DNA of 64,000 bases from SXRF01 sp039808985 (GCA_039808985.1 JBDHUC010000001.1:96757-160756); one strand, 5' to 3'; positions 15,915-24,748 are shown, counted from the first letter of the stretch. Made by a program: numbers and translations. Notes: generated from the sequence alone by a model not told the origin.

Positions 15915-16253
15915 ATGACCTTCGTTGTTACCGATGCCTGTATAAAATGCAAGTATACCGATTGCGTGGAAGTGTGCCCGGTAGATTGCTTCTATGAGGG
16001 CGAAAACATGCTGGTAATAAACCCTGACGAGTGCATTGATTGTGGTGTATGCGAACCTGAATGCCCGGCAGAAGCAATCCTCCCTGAATCAGATGAACTT
16101 CTTAAGTGGGTGGAAATGAATAGGGAGTATGCTGCCAAGTGGCCAAACCTTACATCTAAGAAAACTCCACCAGCAGATGCCGATAGTTTTAAAGGCGTAG
16201 CCGGTAAATTTGAGCAGTTTTTCAGCCCCAACCCTCCCAAGGGTGGAAAATAA
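15915..16253 (+). CDS. fdxA: 7Fe ferredoxin FdxA
   Basis: The 112-residue electron carrier closely follows the Azotobacter FdI pattern. CIKCKYTDCVEVCPVDC supplies ligands for the [3Fe-4S] cluster and one ligand of the other cluster. CIDCGVCEPECP supplies the [4Fe-4S] set. A C-terminal WPNLTSKK segment is also typical. TGGAG lies upstream of the ATG. In alphaproteobacteria fdxA and carD are often adjacent, as here. The redox partner is not known. Confidence 0.95.
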   Translation: MTFVVTDACIKCKYTDCVEVCPVDCFYEGENMLVINPDECIDCGVCEPECPAEAILPESDELLKWVEMNREYAAKWPNLTSKKTPPADADSFKGVAGKFEQFFSPNPPKGGK

Positions 16254-16443
16254 CTGTATTTATTCTATAATTTAGCGTTTATGGAAAATTTATAATAAAT
16301 TGTTTCTTTTCCCTTAATTTCATGATATATTAATACACGTTATTTTGGCTCCGAATCATTTTATAGCGGTTTAGATGCTTTAAATATACTATATATAGTC
16401 AAACCATGCAGCTACCTGCATTAACATTGCGTTAGGAACATCT

Positions 16444-17259
16444 ATGCCACAGAAAAACCTAAAAAAGAAAATTGTTAATACCAAACCAAAAACAACGCAA
16501 GCCACTAAAATTCAAGCCAAGCAGGCAGCAACCAAAAAAACGGTAAAAGGCGCTTCAAAGAGCACTTCCGTTAAGCACACCAGCAAAGTGATAGCTGCTG
16601 TTGCTTCATCCAAAAAGCCTGCTGCTAAGGTAGCCCCGGCAAAAGTTTCAATGCCAGCAAAGCCAACAATTGCTGCAACCCCTGTTGCCAGGCAGGCAGA
16701 TAAAAAACCTGCCGCCAAGGTAGCTTCCCTGAAAATGCTATATAAGGTTGGGAATTATGTTGTGTACCCAACACATGGTGTGGGCAAGATAATGGCGGAA
16801 GAAACCCAGATGATTGGCGATATTGAATTGCGGATGCTGGTTATTTCCTTCGAAAAGGACAAAATGACCCTGCGTGTACCGCTTTCGCGGGCTTCTGCAG
16901 CAGGTCTTCGCCCGGTAAGCTCGGCTGAGCAGATGAAGCGGGTATTCGTCACACTTAAGAGCCGCGCACGCACCAGCCGTGGGATGTGGAGCCGCCGTGC
17001 CCAGGAATATGAAACCAAGATAAATTCCGGCAATATTCATTTCATTGCTGAGGTTGTTCGTGATCTTCACCAGAATGTTGATCAATCAGAGCGCTCTTAC
17101 AGCGAACGCATGATCTATGAATCAGCTCTTGCCCGCCTGGTTGGCGAACTTGCTGCCTGCGAAGGCACTGATTATAAAACAGCAACTGATAAGCTTATGA
17201 AGCTTCTGCGCGCTAAAGTAGCTGCGGCAGCGGCGGAAGCTTTGAAAGAAGCTGCGTAA
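16444..17259 (+). CDS. carD: CarD-family transcription regulator with H1-like N-terminus
   Basis: Residues from about 98 on form a complete CarD_CdnL domain: YKVGNYVVYPTHGVGKI (Tudor-like RNA-polymerase-binding part), then the helical DNA-binding part with RARTSRGMWSRRAQEYE. CarD proteins bind RNA polymerase beta and stabilise open complexes, often at rRNA promoters. The first 97 residues are an extra Lys/Ala/Pro-rich tail with PAAKVA-type repeats, resembling bacterial histone H1-like tails. That tail is unusual; ordinary alphaproteobacterial CarD is about 170 residues and lacks it. A strong terminator follows at 17267-17309. Confidence 0.93.
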   Translation: MPQKNLKKKIVNTKPKTTQATKIQAKQAATKKTVKGASKSTSVKHTSKVIAAVASSKKPAAKVAPAKVSMPAKPTIAATPVARQADKKPAAKVASLKMLYKVGNYVVYPTHGVGKIMAEETQMIGDIELRMLVISFEKDKMTLRVPLSRASAAGLRPVSSAEQMKRVFVTLKSRARTSRGMWSRRAQEYETKINSGNIHFIAEVVRDLHQNVDQSERSYSERMIYESALARLVGELAACEGTDYKTATDKLMKLLRAKVAAAAAEALKEAA

Positions 17260-17266
17260 TTATATA

Positions 17267-17309
17267 ACTTCAAGGTGGACGATTTATTCGTTTGCCTTGA
17301 AGTTTTTTT
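17267..17309 (+). terminator. rho-independent terminator after carD
   Basis: ACTTCAAGG (17267-17275) pairs perfectly with CCTTGAAGT (17295-17303), followed by a run of seven T. Confidence 0.85.
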
Positions 17310-17321
17310 GTATTCAAAGTA

Positions 17322-17420
17322 TTTCAATAATTGGCTAGGCAGCCGAGGCGAGTAGCACGGAGTGTACGCTTGGTACATGAGTACTACGAGTCCGAAGTAT
17401 AACAACGCCAATTATTGAAA
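17322..17420. repeat. structured repeat element with perfect 14-bp arms, copy 1
   Basis: TTTCAATAATTGGC (17322-17335) and GCCAATTATTGAAA (17407-17420) form a perfect 14-bp stem around a 71-base core. The core begins TAGGCAGCCGAGGCGA and ends CCGAAGTATAACAAC. It shares its core, but not its arms, with the element at 28866-29033. It ends 11 bases before the aroC start. Confidence 0.75.
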
Positions 17421-17431
17421 GACAAAGAATA

Positions 17432-18502
17432 ATGACATTCAACACATTCGGACATCTATTTCGTTTTACAACATGGGGAGAAAGCCACGGTGAGGCCATA
17501 GGCTGCGTGGTGGATGGGGTGCCATCCCTTATCGACCTGTGCGAAGCTGACATACAGGTGTGGCTGGACAAGCGTAAACCAGCCCAATCGCGTTATACTA
17601 CCCAGCGCAAGGAAAGCGATACGGTAAAAATCTTATCCGGTGTATTCGATGGCAAAACTACTGGTGCGCCTATATCGCTTATAATACATAATGAAGACCA
17701 GAAATCGAAAGATTATGCTGATATAAAAGATAAGTTCCGCCCCGGCCATGCCGACTATACCTATATGCAGAAATACGGTATCCGTGACTATCGCGGTGGC
17801 GGGCGCTCATCGGCACGTGAAACCGCGATGCGAGTTGCTGCTGGTGCTATTGCGCGCAAGATACTTGGCGATTCGATCACTATTAGCGGTTCTATGGTGC
17901 AAATGGGAAATGATAAGATAGACAGCAGCCTGGCAGATATAAAAGAAACCGGGAACAACCCGTTCTGGTGCGCTGATGCCAAGGCCGCAGCACGTTGGGC
18001 AGAAAAGCTTGATGAAATCCGCAAGAACGGCTCATCAATCGGCGCAGTTATCGAAGTTGTTGCCAAAGGGGTTCCCGCCGGATTTGGTGCGCCAATCTAT
18101 AAAAAGCTCGATGCCGATATAGCAACCGCGATAATGAGCATTAACGCAGTAAAAGGCGTAGAAATAGGTGATGGATTCGCTAGCGCTGGCTTAAGCGGCG
18201 AGGAAAATGGCGATACAATGCGCGCTGGCAAAAACGGTACAATTTTTGAATCAAACCATGCTGGCGGAATCCTGGGTGGAATTTCGACTGGCCAACCCAT
18301 AGTTGTACGCTTTGCGGTAAAGCCTACCAGTTCAATTTTAAATGAAGTAAATACCGTGGATATAAACGGCAATAACACCACCATTCAAACCAAAGGCCGC
18401 CATGACCCATGCGTTGGTATTCGAGCTGTTCCGGTGGGCGAGGCAATGCTTGCCTGCGTGCTCGCCGACCATTATTTAATGGCTAAACCGTATGTGAAGT
18501 AG
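17432..18502 (+). CDS. aroC: chorismate synthase
   Basis: AroC makes chorismate from EPSP using reduced FMN, the last step of the shikimate pathway. The 356-residue product carries GESHGEAIGCVVDGVP at the N-terminus, YRGGGRSSARETAMRVAAGA in the middle and GRHDPCVGIRAVPVGEAM near the end, all family signatures. Length is normal. No other aro gene is in the window. The start has no obvious ribosome binding site, and the repeat element at 17322-17420 forms its leader. Its 3' end overlaps a convergent unknown gene by 20 bases. Confidence 0.97.
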   Translation: MTFNTFGHLFRFTTWGESHGEAIGCVVDGVPSLIDLCEADIQVWLDKRKPAQSRYTTQRKESDTVKILSGVFDGKTTGAPISLIIHNEDQKSKDYADIKDKFRPGHADYTYMQKYGIRDYRGGGRSSARETAMRVAAGAIARKILGDSITISGSMVQMGNDKIDSSLADIKETGNNPFWCADAKAAARWAEKLDEIRKNGSSIGAVIEVVAKGVPAGFGAPIYKKLDADIATAIMSINAVKGVEIGDGFASAGLSGEENGDTMRAGKNGTIFESNHAGGILGGISTGQPIVVRFAVKPTSSILNEVNTVDINGNNTTIQTKGRHDPCVGIRAVPVGEAMLACVLADHYLMAKPYVK

Positions 18503-19022
18503 CCGGTTGCTGCTGCGGCGCTTTTCCACCATTATATGCAAGATGGGTAGTCTGCTCTTTTTGCATTTCGATGCCGCTATTAGATAAATCCTTTTTTAGC
18601 TCCGCTACTTTTGCAAGCTCACCTTTAGGCATGTCACTAATCATTTTTTCAGGGGCAACCCTTGTAGCTGAAGCTTCAACCACCTGTGCTGTTGCACCGT
18701 TTTGAATACTAGCATCAGCTTTAACATGCTGTTTTTCTTCCTGAGTTAGTCCTTTAATAAAATTGAGTACAGCTTCTATAAAAGCTATTAGCGGCTGCTT
18801 TTCCTGTGTGTCTTTACCAGACATTTCAGTTACTTTTGTTTTATCTGGCAAAGTCCTGACTTGTGCGCTTGCGGCTGCCGCACTACCATTGTTATCATTT
18901 GGTATTGCTGCCGGAATAATATTACCCACATCCTTAGGAGCATTATTATTAGTTTTAAGCCCCAATGTTTGTGGATTAGGCTTTATACCTTCAAATTTTG
19001 CTTCTAAAGTTTCAATAGCCAT
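18483..19022 (-). CDS. low-complexity protein of unknown function
   Basis: I do not recognise this 179-residue protein. It is rich in Ala, Asn, Gln, Lys and Pro, with one helical, hydrophobic stretch (LIAFIEAVLNFIKGL, about residues 77-91). It has no signal peptide and no Cys. AAGGA sits upstream of the ATG at 19022. Its last 20 bases overlap the aroC 3' end on the other strand. The composition resembles disordered surface or secreted proteins, but there is no direct evidence of export. Confidence 0.6.
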   Translation of the reverse strand: MAIETLEAKFEGIKPNPQTLGLKTNNNAPKDVGNIIPAAIPNDNNGSAAAASAQVRTLPDKTKVTEMSGKDTQEKQPLIAFIEAVLNFIKGLTQEEKQHVKADASIQNGATAQVVEASATRVAPEKMISDMPKGELAKVAELKKDLSNSGIEMQKEQTTHLAYNGGKAPQQQPATSHTV

Positions 19023-19096
19023 AAAACATCCTTTTTGTATTTATACCAGCCAGTTTAGCAGCTTATTTTTAATAATAATATGAAGATTGTGTGACA

Positions 19097-19432
19097 TCAC
19101 ATTATTTTGGTGAAAAAGCAGCTATGCTCCCCGGTGTGGCAGGCTGGGCCAACCTGCTCAATTATAACAAGTATTGTGTCACCATCACAATCAATCAGGA
19201 ACTCTTTAAGAGTTTGGGTATGGCCGGAGGTTTCGCCCTTGCGCCATATTGCACTCCTGGAGCGCGACCAGTAATGCACCTGGCCAGTTGCCAGAGTTTT
19301 TTCAATAGCCTCGACATTCATCCAGGCCATCATAAGAACTTCACCGGTCTGGAAGTCCTGCGCAATAGCTGGAACCAGCCCGTTCTCAGTGAATTTTACC
19401 TGTTTCAGTATTTCTGTAATGTCGTGTTCCAT
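19097..19432 (-). CDS. hisI: phosphoribosyl-AMP cyclohydrolase
   Basis: HisI hydrolyses phosphoribosyl-AMP in the third step of histidine synthesis. The 111-residue protein has VHYWSRSRSAIWRKGETSG, the metal-binding DCDGDT and the zinc-binding CHTG...CFF near the C-terminus. It is the single-domain form, without the HisE domain. No other his genes are nearby, so the pathway is dispersed. The next upstream gene, xth, ends 14 bases before its start, and the two may be cotranscribed. Confidence 0.95.
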   Translation of the reverse strand: MEHDITEILKQVKFTENGLVPAIAQDFQTGEVLMMAWMNVEAIEKTLATGQVHYWSRSRSAIWRKGETSGHTQTLKEFLIDCDGDTILVIIEQVGPACHTGEHSCFFTKIM

Positions 19433-19446
19433 CTATGCAATATATG

Positions 19447-20244
19447 CTATAAATCAATTTCCATCAATACCGGAACATGGTCGGAAGGTGATTGCCAGTC
19501 GCGGGCATCTTTGAGGATGGAAAAACTCCTGAGGGCAGGGGTTAGCGCAGGTGTTACCCAGATATGGTCTAGCCTGCGCCCACGGTCGGATTTACGCCAG
19601 TCGCGGTTACGGTAACTCCACCAGCTATATAGCTTTTGTCCGCTATCAACATAGTGACGCGCTACATCACACCAGCCGTAAGAGTCCTTAAGCGCATCCA
19701 GCCGGGTAATTTCAGGCTCCGTATGACTAACCACATTCATAAGCTGTTTGTGCGACCATACGTCATGCTCCTGCGGGGCAATATTAAAATCACCAAGTAT
19801 AATCGCCTGCCGTTTTTCTTTTTTAAGCGTATGCGACCAGTCAGTCATATGCTCTACAAAACGCAGCTTGAAATCATAGGCCGGGTTAAGAGCCGGGTCA
19901 GGAATATCGCCACCGGCAGGAACATAAAAATTATGCAGGCTGACCCCGCCAGGTAGCTCAACCGAAATATGGCGCTTGTCATCGGATTTTGCTATCGACA
20001 TGCAGGCTTGATTATCCAGCTTATATTTTGATAATATCGCCACGCCGTTATAGCTTTTCTGGCCAGAAAAAACTATGTACGGAAAACCCAGGGCTTTCAA
20101 ATCCTCACACGGGAACACGTCATCTGATGCTTTGGTTTCCTGAAGGCAGATTATATCAGGATTGACCTGTTCAACCAGAATCTTCAGTAGTGATATGCGG
20201 ATGCGTACTGAATTTATATTCCAGCTTAAAATTTTAAGCAGCAT
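19447..20244 (-). CDS. xth: exodeoxyribonuclease III (AP endonuclease)
   Basis: The 265-residue enzyme belongs to the ExoIII/EEP family, which repairs abasic sites and 3'-blocked ends. SWNINSVRIR, LQETKAS (metal-binding Glu), ILGDFNIAP (the D-x-N pair) and SDHVPVLMEI (the catalytic Asp-His) are all present. Length is typical. Its start overlaps the stop of the upstream lipoprotein gene by one base (TAATG), so translation is likely coupled. Confidence 0.95.
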   Translation of the reverse strand: MLLKILSWNINSVRIRISLLKILVEQVNPDIICLQETKASDDVFPCEDLKALGFPYIVFSGQKSYNGVAILSKYKLDNQACMSIAKSDDKRHISVELPGGVSLHNFYVPAGGDIPDPALNPAYDFKLRFVEHMTDWSHTLKKEKRQAIILGDFNIAPQEHDVWSHKQLMNVVSHTEPEITRLDALKDSYGWCDVARHYVDSGQKLYSWWSYRNRDWRKSDRGRRLDHIWVTPALTPALRSFSILKDARDWQSPSDHVPVLMEIDL

Positions 20245-20474
20245 TATATGCTATCTTCTGATTTAGGTGGCTTTGCAACTATTGTTTTTTGCTGCTGACC
20301 TTCTTGCTGTTTTAGCTGTTCTTCTTTGGCCTTTTGCTCTTTTTCCCGTTGCTCGCGCTGCTCTGCCGACGGCGGCTCATAATCACTTACGCGGTTGCTT
20401 ACAAAGCGCGGCGTGGCAATGCAGCCAGACAGTTGTATAATTATAGACGATAAAAACAAATAGCGTATAAACAT
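20244..20474 (-). CDS. small lipoprotein with charged coiled tail
   Basis: The 76-residue product has a signal peptide with lipobox LSGC (Cys 18), a short linker, then a very charged stretch (REQREKEQKAKEEQLKQQ, about residues 41-58) that should form a helix. No family is recognised. It overlaps both neighbours, ptsN and xth, by a single base, so the three form one tight operon with hpf upstream. Confidence 0.7.
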   Translation of the reverse strand: MFIRYLFLSSIIIQLSGCIATPRFVSNRVSDYEPPSAEQREQREKEQKAKEEQLKQQEGQQQKTIVAKPPKSEDSI

Positions 20475-20953
20475 TACATAATCCTTTTATCAGGCTGCGA
20501 GTTAGAGTAATCGGCTGTAAGTAATGAATGTATTTCCATTGCATTTTCTGTTGCACGCAATTTTTTACAAAGGTTCTTATCGCGCAGCAATTTAGAAATT
20601 GTTGCCAGGGCTTTCAAATGCTCAGTATCAGCGGATGTTGGGCTTAAGAGAAGAAAAACCAGATCAACTTTTTTCCCATCCGCTGCGCCAAATTCAATTG
20701 CCTTTTCAAGCCTTGCGAAAAAAATATATATAGTTTGCAGGGAGTCAAAACGCCCATGCGGTATGCATACGCCATTGCCCATCCCTGTGCAGCTTAAATG
20801 CTCGCGCTCGGAAAGAACCGAGAATATCTCTTTTTCCGACAGTTTACATATCGGGGCCGCATGGGATGACATTATCCTGAATACTTGTTTTTTATCACGC
20901 GCCCTCAAAGATGGTATAATGGCTTCAACAGGTAAATACTGGGCAATATTCAT
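20474..20953 (-). CDS. ptsN: nitrogen-regulatory PTS enzyme IIA
   Basis: EIIA-Ntr is the regulatory phosphoacceptor of the nitrogen PTS. The 159-residue protein has GNGVCIPHGR, with the phosphorylated His at about residue 67, and the VDLVFLLLSPTSADTEHLKALATISKLL segment (positions about 96-123) typical of the family. It lies 14 bases downstream of hpf, the conserved hpf-ptsN order. The usual rpoN gene upstream of hpf is not present; a cpaF paralogue lies there instead. Confidence 0.93.
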   Translation of the reverse strand: MNIAQYLPVEAIIPSLRARDKKQVFRIMSSHAAPICKLSEKEIFSVLSEREHLSCTGMGNGVCIPHGRFDSLQTIYIFFARLEKAIEFGAADGKKVDLVFLLLSPTSADTEHLKALATISKLLRDKNLCKKLRATENAMEIHSLLTADYSNSQPDKRIM

Positions 20954-20967
20954 ATAACTAATTAAAG

Positions 20968-21555
20968 TTATGCTGCTTTCCCGGAAGGATCAACCCATGA
21001 AATATTGCCATCTACTCGCCTGTAAACAACATTGAGGCGTCCATGCGCGGAGTTAAAAAACATCACAGCCGGAAGATCCTCAAGATCCATTTTCATAACC
21101 GCTTCACTTACCGTCATCCTTACAATGTCAGTTGGTTTTTCAGCAATTATTATTCCCGTCTGCTTGTCGTCTTCCTGTTCACCAGATTCCGGGGAAATTA
21201 TATATTTTGTTCCATTATTGGCGCTTGCCATAGCCTGCTGTTCATGGGTATTTTTATGATGGTTGGTGATTTTGCGCTTATAACGGCGGAGTTGCTTGCT
21301 TATTTTTTCCAATGCTTCATCAAACGCCGCATAAACATCCTCGGAAGCGCCGCGACCGCGCACAACAAGCCCGGAATGGGTCCCCATATTACCAGTAATA
21401 TCGACACGGAATAAATGCGCTTCACGGGATATTACAACGCTGACACTGGTCACGCGGTCTATATATTTTTTTACATGTTCTTCAATTTGGTTTTCAATAT
21501 GTCCTTGCAATGTTGCGCCAACATCCACGCCTTTACCGGATACAGAAATTTGCAT
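20968..21555 (-). CDS. hpf: long-form ribosome hibernation promoting factor
   Basis: The 195-residue protein combines the N-terminal HPF/YfiA domain (QISVSGKGVDVG, then HLFRVDI and EDVYAAFDEALEKISKQLRRYK) with a C-terminal long-HPF dimerisation domain (IVRMTVSEAVMKMDLEDLPAVMFFNS). Long HPF dimerises 70S ribosomes into inactive 100S particles in stationary phase. The domain order and length are normal. It is the first gene of the hpf-ptsN-lipoprotein-xth unit. Confidence 0.95.
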   Translation of the reverse strand: MQISVSGKGVDVGATLQGHIENQIEEHVKKYIDRVTSVSVVISREAHLFRVDITGNMGTHSGLVVRGRGASEDVYAAFDEALEKISKQLRRYKRKITNHHKNTHEQQAMASANNGTKYIISPESGEQEDDKQTGIIIAEKPTDIVRMTVSEAVMKMDLEDLPAVMFFNSAHGRLNVVYRRVDGNISWVDPSGKAA

Positions 21556-21657
21556 ATAGATTCTCTTTTTATGGATAAATAATATTGTAGAATATACTAT
21601 AAGGCTAATTATAGCACAAAATGCCGCAATGCAATAGAATTAAGAATATATTTATCG

Positions 21658-21678
21658 TAAAAAAGGCATAAAAAGCCT
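21658..21678 (-). terminator. weak terminator after the cpaF paralogue
   Basis: Read on the minus strand, AGGC...GCCT with a 7-base loop is followed by six T. The stem is only 4 bp, but its position 35 bases past the cpaF-like stop fits a terminator. Confidence 0.35.
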
Positions 21679-21712
21679 AAATTACCAAGCGTCACAGCGG
21701 GATTAATATAAG

Positions 21713-22849
21713 CTACATACTTGTCTGGACTTTAGGTATTCTTACGCCAAGGGCTTTGGAAAGCCTGTCCAGTTCTCCGTAATATGCGACACGGCGCAGG
21801 CAGCGCGGCATCACGCCAGTCCATTTAAAAATACCGTCTGTTGATAACGCAACACCAACATTATTTCCTTCTTTGGAACAGTTGAAAAGTTCGTTCATGG
21901 TTATCATATCGCCTTCCATACCGGCGATTTCGGAAATGAAGGAAATACGGCGGCTACCATTGCCCTGACGGCTTACCTGGATGATAAGGTGGATAGCTGA
22001 TGCAACCTGTGTCCGTACCGAGCGCAGCGATGCATTCACGTTGGCCATACTAACGATATTATCAAGGCGCATAAGCGCATCGCGGGGGTGGTTGGCGTGG
22101 ATGGTGGCCAACGAACCTTCATGGCCGGTATTCATCGCCTGTAACATGTCGAAAGCTTCTGCGCCGCGCACCTCGCCAAGGATGATACGATCAGGGCGCA
22201 TACGCAGGGCGTTTTTAACCAGGTCGCGGATAGTCACTTCTTCTTTTGGGTTTTCACCAAGTATCGCAGGTTGTGATTCAAGGCGAACCACATGCGCTTT
22301 TTGTAATTGCAATTCTGCCGCATCCTCGATTGTAACCACACGTTCCCATTCATTGATATGATTAGAAATAGCGTTGAGCAATGTGGTTTTACCCGAACCA
22401 GTACCGCCGGAAATCAAAATATTCATACGGCAGATAGCAGCAAGTTTCAAAAACTCGCACATTGCTTCCGACATACAGCCCTGATTCACCATATCATTCA
22501 GCGAGCGTTTTTTCGGGGCGAATTTACGTATTGAGATGGTAGTACCATCAACGGCAAGGGGCGGGGCTATTATATTAACACGGCTGCCATCAGCAAGGCG
22601 CGCATCAACCATTGGCCGCGATTCCTCAAGCGTCCTGCCTACAAGCTTTACAATGTAATGTGCAAGCTCAAGAACTTCTTTTTCGCTCTCAAAAACCACG
22701 TCGGTTTTTTTAAGCACACCTTCGCGCTCTATATATATATCGTTGTAACCATTGATAAGAATATCGTTTATCGTATGGTCGGCGAGGAGAGGGGCAATAA
22801 CCCCGAACTTACTGTAATCGCGCAATGCAGGCGGCGTCTCAATTATCAT
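21713..22849 (-). CDS. CpaF/TadA-type secretion ATPase, orphan paralogue
   Basis: The 378-residue protein is a GSPII_E-family ATPase of the CpaF/TadA group. It has Walker A SGGTGSGKTT (about residues 146-155), TIEDAAELQL, RMRPDRIILGEVRGAEAF (Asp box and Walker B) and TIHANHPRDAL. It lacks the N-terminal extension of about 100 residues present in the cpaF at 58097-59581. A second, complete Tad operon lies about 31 kb away, and no pilus or secretion gene is next to this copy. It may serve a separate machine or swap with the main CpaF; neither is shown. Confidence 0.93.
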   Translation of the reverse strand: MIIETPPALRDYSKFGVIAPLLADHTINDILINGYNDIYIEREGVLKKTDVVFESEKEVLELAHYIVKLVGRTLEESRPMVDARLADGSRVNIIAPPLAVDGTTISIRKFAPKKRSLNDMVNQGCMSEAMCEFLKLAAICRMNILISGGTGSGKTTLLNAISNHINEWERVVTIEDAAELQLQKAHVVRLESQPAILGENPKEEVTIRDLVKNALRMRPDRIILGEVRGAEAFDMLQAMNTGHEGSLATIHANHPRDALMRLDNIVSMANVNASLRSVRTQVASAIHLIIQVSRQGNGSRRISFISEIAGMEGDMITMNELFNCSKEGNNVGVALSTDGIFKWTGVMPRCLRRVAYYGELDRLSKALGVRIPKVQTSM

Positions 22850-22977
22850 AATCTTCCAATATTTAGTTATTTTACTTCACATTGCCGACTATAATACAGA
22901 TATATTAATTTTTTATTTAGTTTATGCAGGGTTCTATAAAGAAAACCCGGGAATACTTTATTAACAACGGATTAACA

Positions 22978-23649
22978 TTATCTGCATTTATTACCATCTC
23001 CTAGTTTTATTGGAAAGTTATCACCATTTGTCAGCATACCCATTATTTCCTTTCTCGCTGCTCTTACCTCTTGCTCCCCAGAAGGACCTAACACATGCTG
23101 TTTAAATCTATATGACTGGTGTTCTTCAACACGTTTTAGCATAGTTATCAATTGAGATGGTTTAAGCTCAGGAAACTTATTAGCATCTATTTTGAAGCTG
23201 TGATTATTAGTAGTGCTTTGCGGCAATTCAACAATTGGATTAATATATCCCTCCGATAATGAATCATGTTTAAAAAAACTTTTAATATTTTCAACTATAG
23301 CTTCAGGTTTCTTACTATTTTCTACAGCAAACTCTATAACAGGTTTTTCACCATTACTACCTTCAAAAAAAATTAATCTGCCTGATATAGAGGCTTTAAA
23401 ACCGCTGGATAGAACAGATATTACTTTGCTAATGTTATCAATAGACTCTCTAGTTTTTTCAAGTTTTCTTATTTGCTGTATATCAGCACTGGATTGTTTG
23501 CTTGAAATTATAATTTTATTACGCCCTTCTTCATTAATCCCTGCTCTTTGTGCATAATGCTTGGGTTCTATTGATAGGGAGCCTTCAGGGATTTTAATTT
23601 CTAATCGAGAGGTTTTTGGAGAACCCATATTTTTATTAAACTCAGACAT
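22978..23649 (-). CDS. unknown protein
   Basis: I do not recognise this 223-residue protein. It has no signal peptide or membrane segment. A Lys-rich helical centre (KLEKTRESIDNISKVISVL, about residues 62-80) is followed by a possible beta-strand stretch and a C-terminal helical part ending in KCR. GAAGGG lies upstream of the ATG. Codon use looks more AT-rich than in the adjacent cpaF paralogue. A housekeeping role is unlikely given the lack of recognised motifs. Confidence 0.6.
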   Translation of the reverse strand: MSEFNKNMGSPKTSRLEIKIPEGSLSIEPKHYAQRAGINEEGRNKIIISSKQSSADIQQIRKLEKTRESIDNISKVISVLSSGFKASISGRLIFFEGSNGEKPVIEFAVENSKKPEAIVENIKSFFKHDSLSEGYINPIVELPQSTTNNHSFKIDANKFPELKPSQLITMLKRVEEHQSYRFKQHVLGPSGEQEVRAARKEIMGMLTNGDNFPIKLGDGNKCR

Positions 23650-23810
23650 AACATTACCCTTCAGTAATTAATCTTAATTATCCTTTTATACAGCATATTA
23701 AAGAATATAATTATTACAATTATGTGAAATTGCAATAATTTGACCGCAGTCAATGTTTTTTGGTGTAAAATAGCTATATTACGGCCCGTAACCACATTAC
23801 GGGGTCTTTT

Positions 23811-24059
23811 ATGAAAGCAGAAAAACATCATAACGAGGCGAAGTCATCCCCAAAGGCGGCGCCTTTTTATAAGCATAATATTAATTCTGCAGAATATCCT
23901 CATTTAAAGCTGGTCAGGGCATCGGCAATGGCAATTAAGAAACTGCCGGTTTCTGTCGAGCATATAATAGGCGAGGACGTTGAACATTTCAGAAACCTTG
24001 AAGATTTCCTGTCTTATGATGGTGACGATGATGAAATGATAGAGCTTTTAACCCACTAA
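23811..24059 (+). CDS. small acidic-tailed protein of unknown function
   Basis: The 82-residue product has a basic N-terminus (MKAEKHHNEAKSSPK) and a strongly acidic C-terminus (YDGDDDEMIELLTH). No domain is recognised. A strong terminator at 24108-24141 ends the transcript, which supports a real single-gene unit. Confidence 0.6.
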   Translation: MKAEKHHNEAKSSPKAAPFYKHNINSAEYPHLKLVRASAMAIKKLPVSVEHIIGEDVEHFRNLEDFLSYDGDDDEMIELLTH

Positions 24060-24107
24060 GGAGGCAGATAACCTGTGACTATGTAATCTTGCAGTTTTTA
24101 TATTCAC

Positions 24108-24141
24108 CGCCCGGCGTTATCCCCTCGCCGGGCGTTTTTTT
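24108..24141 (+). terminator. rho-independent terminator
   Basis: CGCCCGGCG (24108-24116) pairs with CGCCGGGCG (24126-24134), followed by seven T. Confidence 0.9.
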
Positions 24142-24280
24142 ATTTGATATAGGATTTAGCAGCTTTTGGCTTGCTTCAGGCGCAAATAATGATATTAATA
24201 TGCGGTATACTGATCCATATGAAATCGACCATTCATATATACGTTCAACGAATCAATAATAAACTCTGGAAAGAACAACT

Positions 24281-24535
24281 ATGGCAAGCCAGTCATCAAG
24301 CAAATACGTAATATCGGCGCTTATAATTATTATTGCAGGCTTCGTTGCCTATACCGTGCTTAATGCTCCTGACAAAAGGAACGCGGCTGAGAGGCTTGGA
24401 GATGCAGTAAAGGAATTACCAAACGGTGTTGATAAGGCTGCAGACCAGTTGAAAGACCGTTCTACAGCAGAAAAACTTGGTGATGCTGTAGATAATATCG
24501 GCGCAAAAGTAAGAAAAGTCACCAACGGCGAATAA
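24281..24535 (+). CDS. small membrane-anchored YtxH-like protein
   Basis: The 84-residue product has one N-terminal membrane helix (about residues 9-27), then an amphipathic helical tail with a repeated pattern (AERLGDAVKELPN and AEKLGDAVDNIGAKV). This layout resembles YtxH/CsbD-like stress proteins, without a firm match. It has its own terminator at 24577-24607. It lies in a run of small membrane or envelope genes. Confidence 0.65.
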   Translation: MASQSSSKYVISALIIIIAGFVAYTVLNAPDKRNAAERLGDAVKELPNGVDKAADQLKDRSTAEKLGDAVDNIGAKVRKVTNGE

Positions 24536-24576
24536 ACCAGGCAAATAAATTATTAGAAATTGACAGGTAATTTAGA

Positions 24577-24607
24577 TGCGCCGGGCAAAAATCCGGCGCA
24601 TTTTTAT
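24577..24607 (+). terminator. rho-independent terminator
   Basis: TGCGCCGG (24577-24584) pairs with CCGGCGCA (24593-24600), followed by five T. Confidence 0.85.
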
Positions 24608-24748
24608 TATAACCAGCAACGATACTTATAACTTCCTTATTTTGCTGGGTTCTAGGCCGCATCGTATCTTTGCATGGCATATGACATTAATTAATTACAA
24701 TCTATTGACTAAAGATGCTATTTTAACCAACTATGAAGGAGTATGTTT

